Shown: positions 53,549 through 62,052 of the stretch, one piece after another
Layout of the letters: every line of letters starts with the position of its first letter
Numbering within the stretch: the stretch's first letter is position 1
Notes under the pieces: model-generated
Database searches by the model: none
Seen by the model: only the letters and a program-made list of their open reading frames with translations
Told to the model about the DNA's origin: nothing
Position numbers and translations under genes: made by a program
Assembly (NCBI GenBank): GCA_002966495.1
Contig: CP016490.1
Span: 248,001 to 312,000 of the forward strand
Direction: 5' to 3'
Length of the DNA: 64,000 nucleotides
DNA from: Halomonas sp. GFAJ-1
GTDB taxonomy: Bacteria > Pseudomonadota > Gammaproteobacteria > Pseudomonadales > Halomonadaceae

Positions 53549-53905
53549 TTAAGCCAGCTTTTCCTTGATACGCGCCGACTTGCCGCTGCGCTCGCGCAGG
53601 TAGTACAGCTTAGCTTGACGAACGTCACCACGACGCTTGACTTCAATAGAGTCAACCAGCGGGCTGTAGGTCTGGAAAGTACGCTCAACGCCAACACCGT
53701 GAGAAATTTTACGTACGGTGAACGCGGAGTTCAGGCCACGGTTACGCTTACCAATGACCACACCTTCAAACGCCTGCAGACGCTCGCGGGTGCCTTCCTT
53801 AACTTTTACCTGAACGACGATGGTGTCGCCCGGAGCAAATACCGGAATCTCTTTGGTCATTTGCTCGGATTCGATCGCCTGGATCACCTTGTTCTTGCTG
53901 CTCAT
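53549..53905 (-). CDS. rplS: 50S ribosomal protein L19
   Basis: A 118-residue protein with the L19 blocks FAPGDTIVVQVKVKEGTRERLQAFEGVVI, RNRGLNSAFTVRKISHGVGVERTFQTYSP and the C-terminal LYYLRERSGKSARIKEKLA. Located at the 30S-50S bridge. Last gene of the S16 operon, 150 bp after trmD. Confidence 0.98.
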   Translation of the reverse strand: MSSKNKVIQAIESEQMTKEIPVFAPGDTIVVQVKVKEGTRERLQAFEGVVIGKRNRGLNSAFTVRKISHGVGVERTFQTYSPLVDSIEVKRRGDVRQAKLYYLRERSGKSARIKEKLA

Positions 53906-54055
53906 CTTGATACTCCTAAATAACGTAATGGCTTGCCACGCAGTTGTGGAAGGGGCAAACCGTGATCCCGGCGCTCGAAGCGAGCTTCGCGGGAGTCGTT
54001 ATGGGTGACGCAGGTACGCACGCTGGCTGCTGTCGTCCTGCACCGCCGCTTTGGT

Positions 54056-54832
54056 CTACGTGCGGCTTTCCGACGTAGAGGGCAAAGCGTGTTCCTCGAT
54101 AAACTCGTCTAGCAGCGCCTGCTGCTCGGCGTTAAGAGTGCGCCCTGCCAGTAAATCAGGACGACGCTGCCAGGTACGTCCCAACGACTGCTTTGCACGC
54201 CACCGCTTGATAGCTGCATGGTTACCACTCAGCAGCACCTCAGGCACTTGGCGCCCGTCGATGACATCAGGACGGGTATAGTGCGGGCAGTCTAACAAGC
54301 CGTCATTAAACGAGTCTTCGATAGCGGAATCCTGGTGGCCCAACACACCGGGCACCAGCCTTGCCGCTGCATCAATTAGCACCATGGCAGGCAGTTCACC
54401 ACCGCTCAGCACATAATCGCCAATTGACCACTCTTCATCGATGTCACTCTCCACCACGCGCTCGTCAATGCCTTCGTAGCGGCCCGCAACGACCACTAAA
54501 GGGCCTGCTGAAGCGAGCAACTGCACGCCCTGCTGATCCAACTTGCGCCCTTGGGGCGAAAGGTAAATCACGGTTGGCGTTTGACCGGTCGCCTGTTCTG
54601 CTCGCTGGCGAGCATCGAAGATAGCAGCACGCAGAGTGTCTACCTTCATCAGCATTCCGGGGCCGCCGCCATAAGGGCGGTCGTCCACGCTGCGGTGGCG
54701 GTCAGTGGCATAATCGCGTGGATTCCAAAACTCCAGGGCAATACGCTGCTTCTCTACTGCTCGACCTACCACGCCTTGTTGGGTAATAGCATCGAACATT
54801 TCGGGAAACAACGACACCACGCCGATCCACAT
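54056..54832 (-). CDS. trmD: tRNA (guanine-N1-)-methyltransferase TrmD
   Basis: Makes m1G37 in tRNAs and prevents +1 slips. The SPOUT enzyme begins MWIGVVSLFPEMFDAITQQG, has DYATDRHRSVDDRPYGGGPGM, the knot region YLSPQGRKLDQQG and EYSIGDYVLSGGE-like IGDYVLSGGELPAMV. From ATG 54832 it is 258 residues, close to E. coli (255). The frame is open 34 codons further up to TTG 54934; that extension is polar and Ser/Glu-rich and lacks a good ribosome site, so I left it out. Confidence 0.93.
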   Translation of the reverse strand: MWIGVVSLFPEMFDAITQQGVVGRAVEKQRIALEFWNPRDYATDRHRSVDDRPYGGGPGMLMKVDTLRAAIFDARQRAEQATGQTPTVIYLSPQGRKLDQQGVQLLASAGPLVVVAGRYEGIDERVVESDIDEEWSIGDYVLSGGELPAMVLIDAAARLVPGVLGHQDSAIEDSFNDGLLDCPHYTRPDVIDGRQVPEVLLSGNHAAIKRWRAKQSLGRTWQRRPDLLAGRTLNAEQQALLDEFIEEHALPSTSESRT

Positions 54833-54942
54833 TGCAGGCACTCGCTCTGCCTCTTTTTCACTGTTTGATGCAAGGGCTGATGAATCAGTTGCCGTAAGCT
54901 CATTCGAAGTCGGTTTATTCAACGCAGTTTTCAAACCTATTT

Positions 54943-55488
54943 TCAGAACTCGGGATCCCAGTTAACAACCATACGGCCATTTTCCGGGCTGATTTCAACA
55001 ATCACATCATCGGGCAAAAAAGGTAACAGACGCTCGCGCTTGTCGATCGCGTCGTTATCACCACGCACCACCATGACATCGTTGGCGCCGGTTTCAAACA
55101 GGTAGCTGACCTGCCCTAACCGTTCGCCTGACTGAGTAAAAACCGTTAGGCCTTCAAGCTCATGCCAGTAATATTCGTCGTCGGGAAGCGTAGGTAGCGC
55201 TTCTTTCGGCATTAGAACATCCGTTTGCGCCAGCGCTTCCGCCGCCGTTCGGTCATCAATGCCCTTAAGCTGAACCACTAAGCCTTTGCCCTGCCGACGC
55301 CCCTGAACAATGGTCATCTTCGTCAAGGTTTCACCCTGGCGCACCCACCATTCGGGGTATTGCAAAATGCTGTCCATGGGGCTGGTATAGGAGTACACCT
55401 TTAGCCAACCTTTAATCCCGTGAGGGCTGGTCAGCTTACCAAGCACCACATGTGCGTCGTCAGTATGGCTTGTTTCTAAACGCGTCAT
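54943..55488 (-). CDS. rimM: Ribosome maturation factor RimM
   Basis: Assists maturation of the 30S 3' domain and binds S19. The 181-residue protein has the N-terminal VVLGKLTSPHGIKGWLKVYSYT and a PRC-barrel C-terminal domain with YYWHELEGLTVFTQSGERLG and LLPFLPDDVIVEI. ATG 55488 has GGAG upstream; the open frame to 55575 overlaps rpsP and is rejected. Confidence 0.96.
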   Translation of the reverse strand: MTRLETSHTDDAHVVLGKLTSPHGIKGWLKVYSYTSPMDSILQYPEWWVRQGETLTKMTIVQGRRQGKGLVVQLKGIDDRTAAEALAQTDVLMPKEALPTLPDDEYYWHELEGLTVFTQSGERLGQVSYLFETGANDVMVVRGDNDAIDKRERLLPFLPDDVIVEISPENGRMVVNWDPEF

Positions 55489-55534
55489 CGACGACAGCTC
55501 CAACGGCAACAGCACCGAACACGTAACAACAGGC

Positions 55535-55783
55535 TTAGGCCTGCTTACGCGCTTCTTTAACCAGCTCAGCAACACGACCAGATAGCTGGGCGCCTTGGCT
55601 CTGCCAGTGAGTAACGCGGTCTAAATCGACGCGCAGACGCTCTTCCTGACCACGGGCAACCGGGTTGAAGAAACCGATACGCTCGATGAAACGGCCGTCA
55701 CGGGCGTTGCGAGAGTCGGTAACAGTCAGGTGATAAAAGGGACGCTTTTTGGCGCCACCACGTGCCAAACGAATGGTAACCAT
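55535..55783 (-). CDS. rpsP: 30S ribosomal protein S16
   Basis: An 82-residue S16 starting MVTIRLARGGAKKRPFYHLT and VTDSRNARDGRFIERIGFFNP, ending with a short Lys/Arg tail. First gene of rpsP-rimM-trmD-rplS. The 298 bp upstream to ffh are described below. Confidence 0.98.
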   Translation of the reverse strand: MVTIRLARGGAKKRPFYHLTVTDSRNARDGRFIERIGFFNPVARGQEERLRVDLDRVTHWQSQGAQLSGRVAELVKEARKQA

Positions 55784-56081
55784 ACGATAACTATCCTTCG
55801 GTTGAGGTTACGAGAGTGTGAAATAGCGCACATCGCTATCAGAACACTCATCATGCTGATTTCAGGGTACTGTCATCACTTACAGCAATAAGTTAGTGAT
55901 TACTGAGTACTTTAAGCACTTCGATGCAAGGTGCCGCGGCTACAATTACGCATAGCTATGCCAACACCCACGCATGAAGAGGCCGCATTCTACGCAAATG
56001 CGCCCGGCTTGGAAAGCCTGACAGCCAGAAAACTCTCAGGCCGTCAACCTTACCAAGCCTTCATTGACAACGCTCAGCGGC
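55784..56081 (-). promoter_or_regulatory. ffh-rpsP intergenic region
   Basis: This 298-bp gap should hold the end of the ffh transcript and the rpsP promoter. A weak hairpin on minus (GCCTGA against TCAGGC near 56015-56042) without a real U-run could be a poor ffh terminator. I see no convincing -35/-10 pair for rpsP and no gene with support; an open frame on plus starting at 55931-55967 is discussed as rejected. Confidence 0.4.
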
Positions 56082-57500
56082 TTAGCGCCAAGGTAACCCG
56101 CCTGGGCCACCCATGCCGCCCATACCACCAGGGCCACCGGGACCGCCGGGGCCACCACCGCCCATCATGCCGGACATACCCCGCATCATTTTCTGCATGC
56201 CGCCCTTCTTGCCCGCCTTCTTCATCATTTTCTGCATTTGCTTGTGCTGCTTCAGCAGACGGTTTAAATCAGGCACTTGAAGACCGGCACCCGCTGCAAT
56301 ACGCCGTTTGCGAGAGCCGTTGATGATATCGGGCGCACGACGCTCTTTCGGCGTCATGGAATTAATCAATGCCTCAAGCTTACCCAGCTCTTTTTCCGGG
56401 CCTGGCCCCTGGGCCATCTCGGCCATTTGCCCCATTCCGGGCAACTTGCCTAGCAGGCCACCCATACCGCCCATCTTCTTGAGCTGCTGGAGCTGGTCGC
56501 GGAAGTCCTCAAGGTCAAAGCCGTCGCCTTTTTTAACCTTCTTGGCAAGCTTTGCGGCTTTATCCTTATCTACTGTACGTTCAGCTTCTTCAATAAGCGA
56601 CAGCATGTCGCCCATGCCCAGAATCCGCGAGGCCACGCGATCCGGGTGGAAAGGCTCAAGGGCGTCGACCTTCTCGCCAACACCCATAAATTTAATCGGC
56701 TTGCCAGTAACATGACGCACCGAGAGCGCGGCACCGCCACGGGCGTCACCGTCGGCCTTAGTGAGGATTACCCCGGTCAGCGGCAGCGCTTCGTTAAACG
56801 CTTTGGCGGTATTCACCGCATCCTGGCCGGTCATCGCATCGACGACGAACAGCGTTTCCTGAGGTGAGATCTCTTTATGCAGTGCCTGGATCTCGGCCAT
56901 CATGGCTTCATCAATGGCTAGCCGCCCGGCCGTATCCACCAGCACCACATCGTGGAACTGAATTTTGGCGTGCTTAATGGCCGCCGTGGCAATATCAACG
57001 GGCTTTTGATCAGAGCGCGAGGGGAAGAAATCAACCTCGACCTCTTTGGCTAGCGTTTCTAGCTGATCGATCGCCGCCGGACGATACACGTCAGCAGAGA
57101 CCACCAGCACTTTTTTCTTCTCGCGCTCGCGCAGGTAGCGGGCCAACTTGGCAACAGAGGTGGTTTTACCTGCGCCCTGCAAACCAGCCATCAGCACAAC
57201 CGCTGGCGAGCCTTTTAGCGTGAGGCCTTCGTTGGCCTCGCCCATAATCGCTTCCAGCTCTTGCTGGACGATTTTGACAAACTGCTGCCCAGGCGAAAGG
57301 CTCTTAGAAACTTCTTGTCCCACCGCACGCTCGCGCACGCGCTCGATAAACGCCTTCACCACCGGCAGTGCAACGTCCGCCTCTAGAAGCGCTTTACGCA
57401 CTTCGCGCAAGGTATCTTTAATATTATCGTCGGTCAGCCGTGCCTGGCCTTTAATCGACTTCAGCGTCTGGGAAAGACGCTCGCTCAGATTCTGAAACAT
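56082..57500 (-). CDS. ffh: Signal recognition particle protein Ffh
   Basis: SRP54 GTPase that binds signal sequences. The 472-residue protein starts MFQNLSERLSQTLKSIKGQA, has the G domain motifs GLQGAGKTTSVAKLARYL, DTAGRLAIDEAMM and TKADGDARGGAALS, and a Met-rich M domain (about 330-472) that ends in a Gly/Met/Pro-rich run. ATG 57500 has AGAGG upstream; the frame is open to 57539. Divergent from ypjD as in E. coli. Confidence 0.97.
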   Translation of the reverse strand: MFQNLSERLSQTLKSIKGQARLTDDNIKDTLREVRKALLEADVALPVVKAFIERVRERAVGQEVSKSLSPGQQFVKIVQQELEAIMGEANEGLTLKGSPAVVLMAGLQGAGKTTSVAKLARYLREREKKKVLVVSADVYRPAAIDQLETLAKEVEVDFFPSRSDQKPVDIATAAIKHAKIQFHDVVLVDTAGRLAIDEAMMAEIQALHKEISPQETLFVVDAMTGQDAVNTAKAFNEALPLTGVILTKADGDARGGAALSVRHVTGKPIKFMGVGEKVDALEPFHPDRVASRILGMGDMLSLIEEAERTVDKDKAAKLAKKVKKGDGFDLEDFRDQLQQLKKMGGMGGLLGKLPGMGQMAEMAQGPGPEKELGKLEALINSMTPKERRAPDIINGSRKRRIAAGAGLQVPDLNRLLKQHKQMQKMMKKAGKKGGMQKMMRGMSGMMGGGGPGGPGGPGGMGGMGGPGGLPWR

Positions 57501-57706
57501 GGGGCCTCTGCCTCCGTCGCTGTCGCCGGGCGGATTCACCGGACGAATGTGGGTAACGATTATACGCGCTCAGGCCGCGAGTCTCCATGGTGATAGCGTT
57601 GGCTATCCATGGCTGTGCGGCGCCGCTGTGATTAGTTATAGTAGGCAGTAGTTATTGAGTTGATCGATTTTCACAGCAACGCGCTGCAAGGCGCACGGAT
57701 AGCATC

Positions 57707-58504
57707 ATGCAGGCGCTCCCTTTCGCCACGATAGCTTTTGTTGTTTATGTTGCCGCTGCTATTTGGCAGGGCATGACTCTTTTTCGCCGGGTGCCCCCTC
57801 GGCAGGGCATGGTGCGCTTACTGGGCGCACTGGGGCTCTTACTGCACATCCCGGTCGTGGTGAAGCTGGTGGGTGCGGCGCCAGGGCTTCTGCCTGGCTT
57901 TACCACGAGCGCCACGCTGCTAATGGCCGTGGCGGTTAACGTGGTACTGGTCGCCAGCCTATTTAAGCCGGTGCTAAACGCCGGCATTGTACTCTTCCCC
58001 CTGGCGGGTATTGCGCTAATTGTGGCCACTTGGCTCCCCAGCCAAGGCAGCCAGAGCGGCCTAACGCCCGGCATCTTGCTACATGCGGTGAGCTCTGCAC
58101 TGGCCTTTGCAATACTCGCAATTGCCGCGGTTCAGGCGGTGCTTGTCGGCTTGCAAAATCAAGCACTGCGCCATCACCATATTCGCGGCATCGTACAGTC
58201 ATTACCACCGCTTACCACCATGGAGCGGGTGCTGTTTGAGCTGGTCTGGGCAGGCATTTTGCTACTCACGCTCTCGATCGCCAGCGGGCTAATTTTCCTC
58301 GATAACTTTTTTGCCCAGCACTTAGCGCATAAAACGGTTCTTTCGCTGGGTGCTTGGATTATTTTCACTACGCTGCTGGTGGGGCGCTATCGTTTTGGCT
58401 GGCGTGGCATGCGTGCCGTACGTTGGACATTAGGCGGTTGCGGCCTACTGATACTGGCTTATTTTGGCAGTAAATTTGTATTGGAAATTTTACTTAACCG
58501 TTAA
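57707..58504 (+). CDS. ypjD: YpjD/CcsA-like inner-membrane protein
   Basis: A 265-residue protein with about eight membrane helices and the cytochrome-c-assembly fold pattern (GILLHAVSSALAFAILAIAAVQAVL, then WAGILLLTLSIASGLIFLDNF). E. coli YpjD sits beside ffh with the same layout. Heme handling is inferred from CcsA homology; function is not proven. Divergent from ffh. Confidence 0.88.
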   Translation: MQALPFATIAFVVYVAAAIWQGMTLFRRVPPRQGMVRLLGALGLLLHIPVVVKLVGAAPGLLPGFTTSATLLMAVAVNVVLVASLFKPVLNAGIVLFPLAGIALIVATWLPSQGSQSGLTPGILLHAVSSALAFAILAIAAVQAVLVGLQNQALRHHHIRGIVQSLPPLTTMERVLFELVWAGILLLTLSIASGLIFLDNFFAQHLAHKTVLSLGAWIIFTTLLVGRYRFGWRGMRAVRWTLGGCGLLILAYFGSKFVLEILLNR

Positions 58505-58606
58505 GCCTGATAGCTTAACGATGCGTTCTTCTAGTGACATGCGCATGGCACGCTACCGCCTTACTTCTACACAACGAGCCTGATACGCCACAAAGGAACT
58601 TTCGAC

Positions 58607-59881
58607 TTGAGCGACGACTTCCCTCTGGGGTTACTGTTCGGCCTGCTAGCTATCTTGATACTGCTGTCTGCCTTCTTCTCCAGTTCTGAAACAGGCATGA
58701 TGTCGATAAACCGCTACCGCCTGAGCCATCAGGCCAACAGTGGCGACCGTCGCGCAAAGCGGGTTTTACGACTGCTCTCGCGTCCAGACCGATTAATTGG
58801 CGTTATCCTGATTGGCAATAACTTTGTTAATAATTTAGCCGCCTCTATCGCGACTATTATTGCCATCCACTTTTTTGGCGATGTATCAGGCCCCGCCATC
58901 TCTACCGCACTACTCACAATCACGATTCTTATCTTTGCTGAAGTGACGCCAAAAACCTACGCCGCCATAAAACCCGAGCGCATTGCCTATCCGGCATCGG
59001 TCGCACTAAAGCCGTTGCTCAAACTGCTTTATCCGCTTGTCTGGCTGGTGAACGTAATTTCCAATGGCCTACTACGCCTGGTGGGGGTTAAAAGCGTTGA
59101 GAACGGCGGCGACAGCCTAACCCGCGACGAGCTGCGCACGGTGGTTCACGAGGCTGGCACGCTAATCCCATACCGCCACCGGGCTATGCTGCTATCGATA
59201 CTCGATCTTGAGAACGTCACCGTTAACGATATTTTGGTACCACGCCACGAAGTGCTGGGTATCGACCTAGACGACTCGCTTGAAGATATTCTGACCCAGA
59301 TCCGTACCAGCCAGCATACCCGCTTGCCAGTCTACAAAGGTGATATCAACAACATCATTGGCATGCTGCATTTGCGTAATGCCGCACGTTTTTTATCGCG
59401 TAGCGAAGTTACTAAAGCAGCCATCGTGCAAGAGGCCCGCGAACCGTACTTCATTCCCGAGTCGACGCCACTACACACTCAGCTGCTTAACTTCCAAAAA
59501 CAGAAGCGCCGTATTGGCATCGTGGTCGATGAGTACGGCGATGTGGAAGGATTGGTGACACTAGAGGATATTCTTGAAGAGATCGTTGGCGAGTTCACCA
59601 CCGACGTATCAGAAGATGAAGAGATTCATCAGCAGGATGATGGCAGCCATGTTATCGAAGGCACCGCTAACATCCGCGACATCAACAAGATGCTTGGCTG
59701 GCAGCTACCTACCGACGGCCCTAAAACGCTAAATGGTTTAATTTTAGAGCATTTAGAGGCGTTTCCAGAGGGGCCTGCTAGCCTACAAATTGGCAATACG
59801 CGTATGGAAATTCTTGAAATTCGCGACAACCTGATTACGTCGGCACGCTGCTGGCAAAAACAGCGCCTACCACGCCGCTAG
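58607..59881 (+). CDS. HlyC/CorC-family transporter with CBS domains (CorB/YfjD-like)
   Basis: The 424-residue protein has an N-terminal DUF21 membrane domain (about residues 1-180, beginning LLFGLLAILILLSAFFSSSETG), two CBS domains (about 200-320, with LVPRHEVLGIDLDDSLEDIL) and a C-terminal CorC/HlyC domain after GDVEGLVTLEDILEEIVGEF. This set is seen in CorB/YfjD Mg2+/Co2+ efflux-linked proteins. The start is TTG 58607 with AAAGGA 9 nt upstream. Metal transport is inferred from the family. Confidence 0.9.
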   Translation: MSDDFPLGLLFGLLAILILLSAFFSSSETGMMSINRYRLSHQANSGDRRAKRVLRLLSRPDRLIGVILIGNNFVNNLAASIATIIAIHFFGDVSGPAISTALLTITILIFAEVTPKTYAAIKPERIAYPASVALKPLLKLLYPLVWLVNVISNGLLRLVGVKSVENGGDSLTRDELRTVVHEAGTLIPYRHRAMLLSILDLENVTVNDILVPRHEVLGIDLDDSLEDILTQIRTSQHTRLPVYKGDINNIIGMLHLRNAARFLSRSEVTKAAIVQEAREPYFIPESTPLHTQLLNFQKQKRRIGIVVDEYGDVEGLVTLEDILEEIVGEFTTDVSEDEEIHQQDDGSHVIEGTANIRDINKMLGWQLPTDGPKTLNGLILEHLEAFPEGPASLQIGNTRMEILEIRDNLITSARCWQKQRLPRR

Positions 59882-59897
59882 CACTCAGCTTTCACAT

Positions 59898-59920
59898 GCC
59901 CACCTACACTAACGGTGGGC
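59898..59920 (+). terminator. Hairpin at the CorB/plsC convergence
   Basis: GCCCACC (59898-59904) pairs with GGTGGGC (59914-59920) around a 9-nt loop and is followed by AATTTCATT on plus. It begins 17 nt after the CorB-like stop and overlaps the last bases of plsC. The U-tract is poor, so this is a weak candidate for either gene. Confidence 0.45.
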
Positions 59921-60571
59921 AATTTCATTATCGCCAGCCGCTTTAAGTGCCCGTACCCGAGCCTCCAAAAAGCGCCGTAGGGCAATTTCTTCTGCCTCTT
60001 GGGCCATGACCGGGGGGCCAAAGTGGAGGCTGACCGGCGCACGGAAGCGGGCAGGCCACTTTTTAAGCGCTTTGCCGCCATAATGCGATGTCCAAGATCC
60101 CCATAGCCCTGCAATACCAGCAGGAATAACAGGCACATTATCCCGGGCCAAAATGGTTTCAAGCCCACGACGAAACGTGTGAATATCACCATCAGGGGTA
60201 AGGCGCCCCTCTGGGAAGACCATCACAATTTCACCTTGGCGTAGCGCGCTACTGACATCATCCAGCGCACGACGCAGCGCCCCAGGACTATGCCGCTCAG
60301 ACTCGATAGGAATCGCGCCTACCAGCTGGAACCACCACTTAAGCCAGCGGGAGTCGAAAATAGGCTGATCCATCACAAACCGCAGCGGCCTAGGGCTAGC
60401 ACCGCCTAATACCAGCGCATCCATAAAGCTAACGTGATTACAAACCACCAGCGCGGCGCCCTTTTTGGGCAAGTGGTGACGACCGTGAATGCTAAGCCGA
60501 TAGCAAAGGCGCATGGCTATATAGATAGCGCTACGCAGGATATAGCGGACACATTTAACCAGCCATGTCAC
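59909..60571 (-). CDS. Lysophospholipid / 1-acyl-glycerol-3-phosphate acyltransferase
   Basis: A 220-residue PlsC-type acyltransferase with the catalytic HX4D motif in VVCNHVSFMDALVLGG, the later substrate motif FPEGRLTPDGDIHTF, and a hydrophobic N-terminus for membrane docking. Substrate could be lysophosphatidic acid or another lysolipid; PlsC proper is one option. It starts inside the stop of the TetR gene (ATGA), so the regulator and this enzyme are made together. Confidence 0.9.
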   Translation of the reverse strand: MTWLVKCVRYILRSAIYIAMRLCYRLSIHGRHHLPKKGAALVVCNHVSFMDALVLGGASPRPLRFVMDQPIFDSRWLKWWFQLVGAIPIESERHSPGALRRALDDVSSALRQGEIVMVFPEGRLTPDGDIHTFRRGLETILARDNVPVIPAGIAGLWGSWTSHYGGKALKKWPARFRAPVSLHFGPPVMAQEAEEIALRRFLEARVRALKAAGDNEIAHR

Positions 60572-61182
60572 GTCGCCGCCTCCCGATGGCGTAAGCCTGC
60601 TAGCACAGTACTCATTAACTGATCCAGCAACTCATCTACTTTGAGCTGCTGCCCCTGCCAGTAGCCTAACCGCTCGTTTAAGCCCAGCTGCACCAACCCA
60701 TGAACACTGCCCCAAAGGGTACGCCCCAGGCGACGTGCTTCCAGATCATCCAGCGCGGGTTGATACTGCTTTAACGACGTTTCAACCTGGGTAAAAAGCG
60801 CTTCGATTAAGTCGCTTTGACGCTGATCCAACTCGCCTTCTTGAGCCAGGGGATAGTCAAACAGCAGTTGCCAGCGGTAGCAGTCTTGCTCCGCAAAGTG
60901 CCAATAGGCAAGCGCCAGTGAGCGCAGCCAAGGCTCAGGGTCATCTGCTGGCAGGCTAGTAATGGTATGCTGCAACCGTGCAAGCGTTTCGACATTGACG
61001 TGCTGCAGTAAGTTGTTAAAGCTGCCATACAGTTTTAGCAGCGTACTGGGCGCGCAGCCCACGTCTCGGGCCAAGGCACGCAGTGACAAACCATGGACTG
61101 GCTGGTTAGCCAACCACTCATCACAAGCGTACATGACCTGCGCATGGAGGGCATCGGGCGCATGCTGTCTAGGACGGGCCAT
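60568..61182 (-). CDS. TetR family transcriptional regulator
   Basis: A 204-residue protein with an N-terminal TetR helix-turn-helix (GLSLRALARDVGCAPSTLLKLYGSFNNLL, ending in the LKLYGS variant of the usual LYxHF) and a C-terminal ligand domain of the WHG type (AEQDCYRWQLLFDYPLA, GRTLWGSVHGLVQLGLNER). Ligand unknown; operon with an acyltransferase suggests an acyl lipid or acyl-CoA. A palindrome upstream (61250-61269) is a likely operator. Confidence 0.9.
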   Translation of the reverse strand: MARPRQHAPDALHAQVMYACDEWLANQPVHGLSLRALARDVGCAPSTLLKLYGSFNNLLQHVNVETLARLQHTITSLPADDPEPWLRSLALAYWHFAEQDCYRWQLLFDYPLAQEGELDQRQSDLIEALFTQVETSLKQYQPALDDLEARRLGRTLWGSVHGLVQLGLNERLGYWQGQQLKVDELLDQLMSTVLAGLRHREAAT

Positions 61183-61249
61183 GGCGATCTCTTAAGGTCA
61201 ACGGCAAACAGGAAGAATGCCTCATCGCGCTTTAGCGTGAGCAAGGGGT

Positions 61250-61269
61250 GATATAGGATACCTTATATC
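61250..61269. promoter_or_regulatory. Putative TetR operator upstream of the tetR-plsC pair
   Basis: GATATAGG (61250-61257) and CTTATATC (61262-61269) form an imperfect dyad (7 of 8 pairs) around ATAC, and on minus contain -10-like TATAAG/TATCCT. It lies 68 bp upstream of the TetR start and 97 bp before the SRAP-like gene on plus, so it could control both. Confidence 0.45.
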
Positions 61270-61365
61270 GAACACTGTTTTCGACACTAAAACGCTACAA
61301 TTACCGTATTCTTCTCGCACCCGCCTCCCCACACTTTTCTGGCCATTTCACATAAGGAGACAGGC

Positions 61366-62052
61366 ATGACGGGACGCCTACACGTGCAACGCCTATCTCT
61401 TTCAAACCTAGTGCCATCCCTTGGCAACGCAGAAGCGCTGATTGAGTCGCCTAACTTGTCGCCACGCCAACCTGTGTCGGCACTTCGTCTTGAGCAGGGC
61501 AGGTATCAATTACAACCGCTGTTTTGGGGACTGACCCCCCCTTGGCTGAAGGTACTTGATCACGCCCCCCACTGCGCACGCGCCGAAACACTGACGTCAC
61601 GCGCCATGTTTAACGACGCCTTTAGCGCTCGGCGCTGTGTGATACCCGTCAGCGGTTTTTACGTTTGGAAAACGCAGCCGCGAAGCAAGCAGCCCTACTT
61701 GGTCACTCACGTGGCTCGCACCCCCCTGTTACTTGGCGCGCTTTGGTGCCGCTATCACACCACGCTAACCACGTTTACCGACTCTACGGCGTTGATCAGC
61801 GTGCCAGCTAACGCCTGCTTGTCCTCACTTACTGATCGATTACCGGTGGTCATTGCTCCGGAAGCGTTAACAAGCTGGCTAGACCCAGCAACACCACTAG
61901 CCGACCTTAAAGCACAATTAGTGCCCGCGCCCTTGGAACTGTTAGGCGCTTTTCCGGTATCAAAACATGTCAATAACCCTGCCTATCAGTCATCGTCCTG
62001 CGCCCATCCTACTGGGCCGATGCTGCGCTGGGCTGTGTCACAGGAGCTTTAA
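61366..62052 (+). CDS. SRAP (HMCES/YedK)-domain protein with catalytic residues replaced
   Basis: The 228-residue protein has the SRAP fold: MTGR at the N-terminus (family MCGR), FWGLTPPWLKVL, CARAETLTSRAMFNDAF (family NARAET), RRCVIPVSGFYVWK (family GFYEWK), LLLGALWCRY and SLTDRLPVVIAPE (family H-D-R-M/L-P). SRAP proteins crosslink to abasic sites in ssDNA by Cys2. Here Cys2 is Thr2, Asn75 is Cys70, Glu105 is Val100 and His160 is Thr156 (YedK numbering first), so crosslinking chemistry looks lost. Start ATG 61366 has AAGGAG upstream. It overlaps the next gene by 1 bp (TAATG). Confidence 0.88.
   Translation: MTGRLHVQRLSLSNLVPSLGNAEALIESPNLSPRQPVSALRLEQGRYQLQPLFWGLTPPWLKVLDHAPHCARAETLTSRAMFNDAFSARRCVIPVSGFYVWKTQPRSKQPYLVTHVARTPLLLGALWCRYHTTLTTFTDSTALISVPANACLSSLTDRLPVVIAPEALTSWLDPATPLADLKAQLVPAPLELLGAFPVSKHVNNPAYQSSSCAHPTGPMLRWAVSQEL

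Noticed and set aside
55931..56323. Plus-strand ORF of 130 codons beginning in the ffh-rpsP gap
   Set aside because: The first part (MPTPTHEEAAFYANAPG) looks protein-like and lies in non-coding sequence, but two thirds is antisense to the Gly/Met-rich end of ffh, and no ribosome site precedes its start. Conservation in relatives could reopen it.
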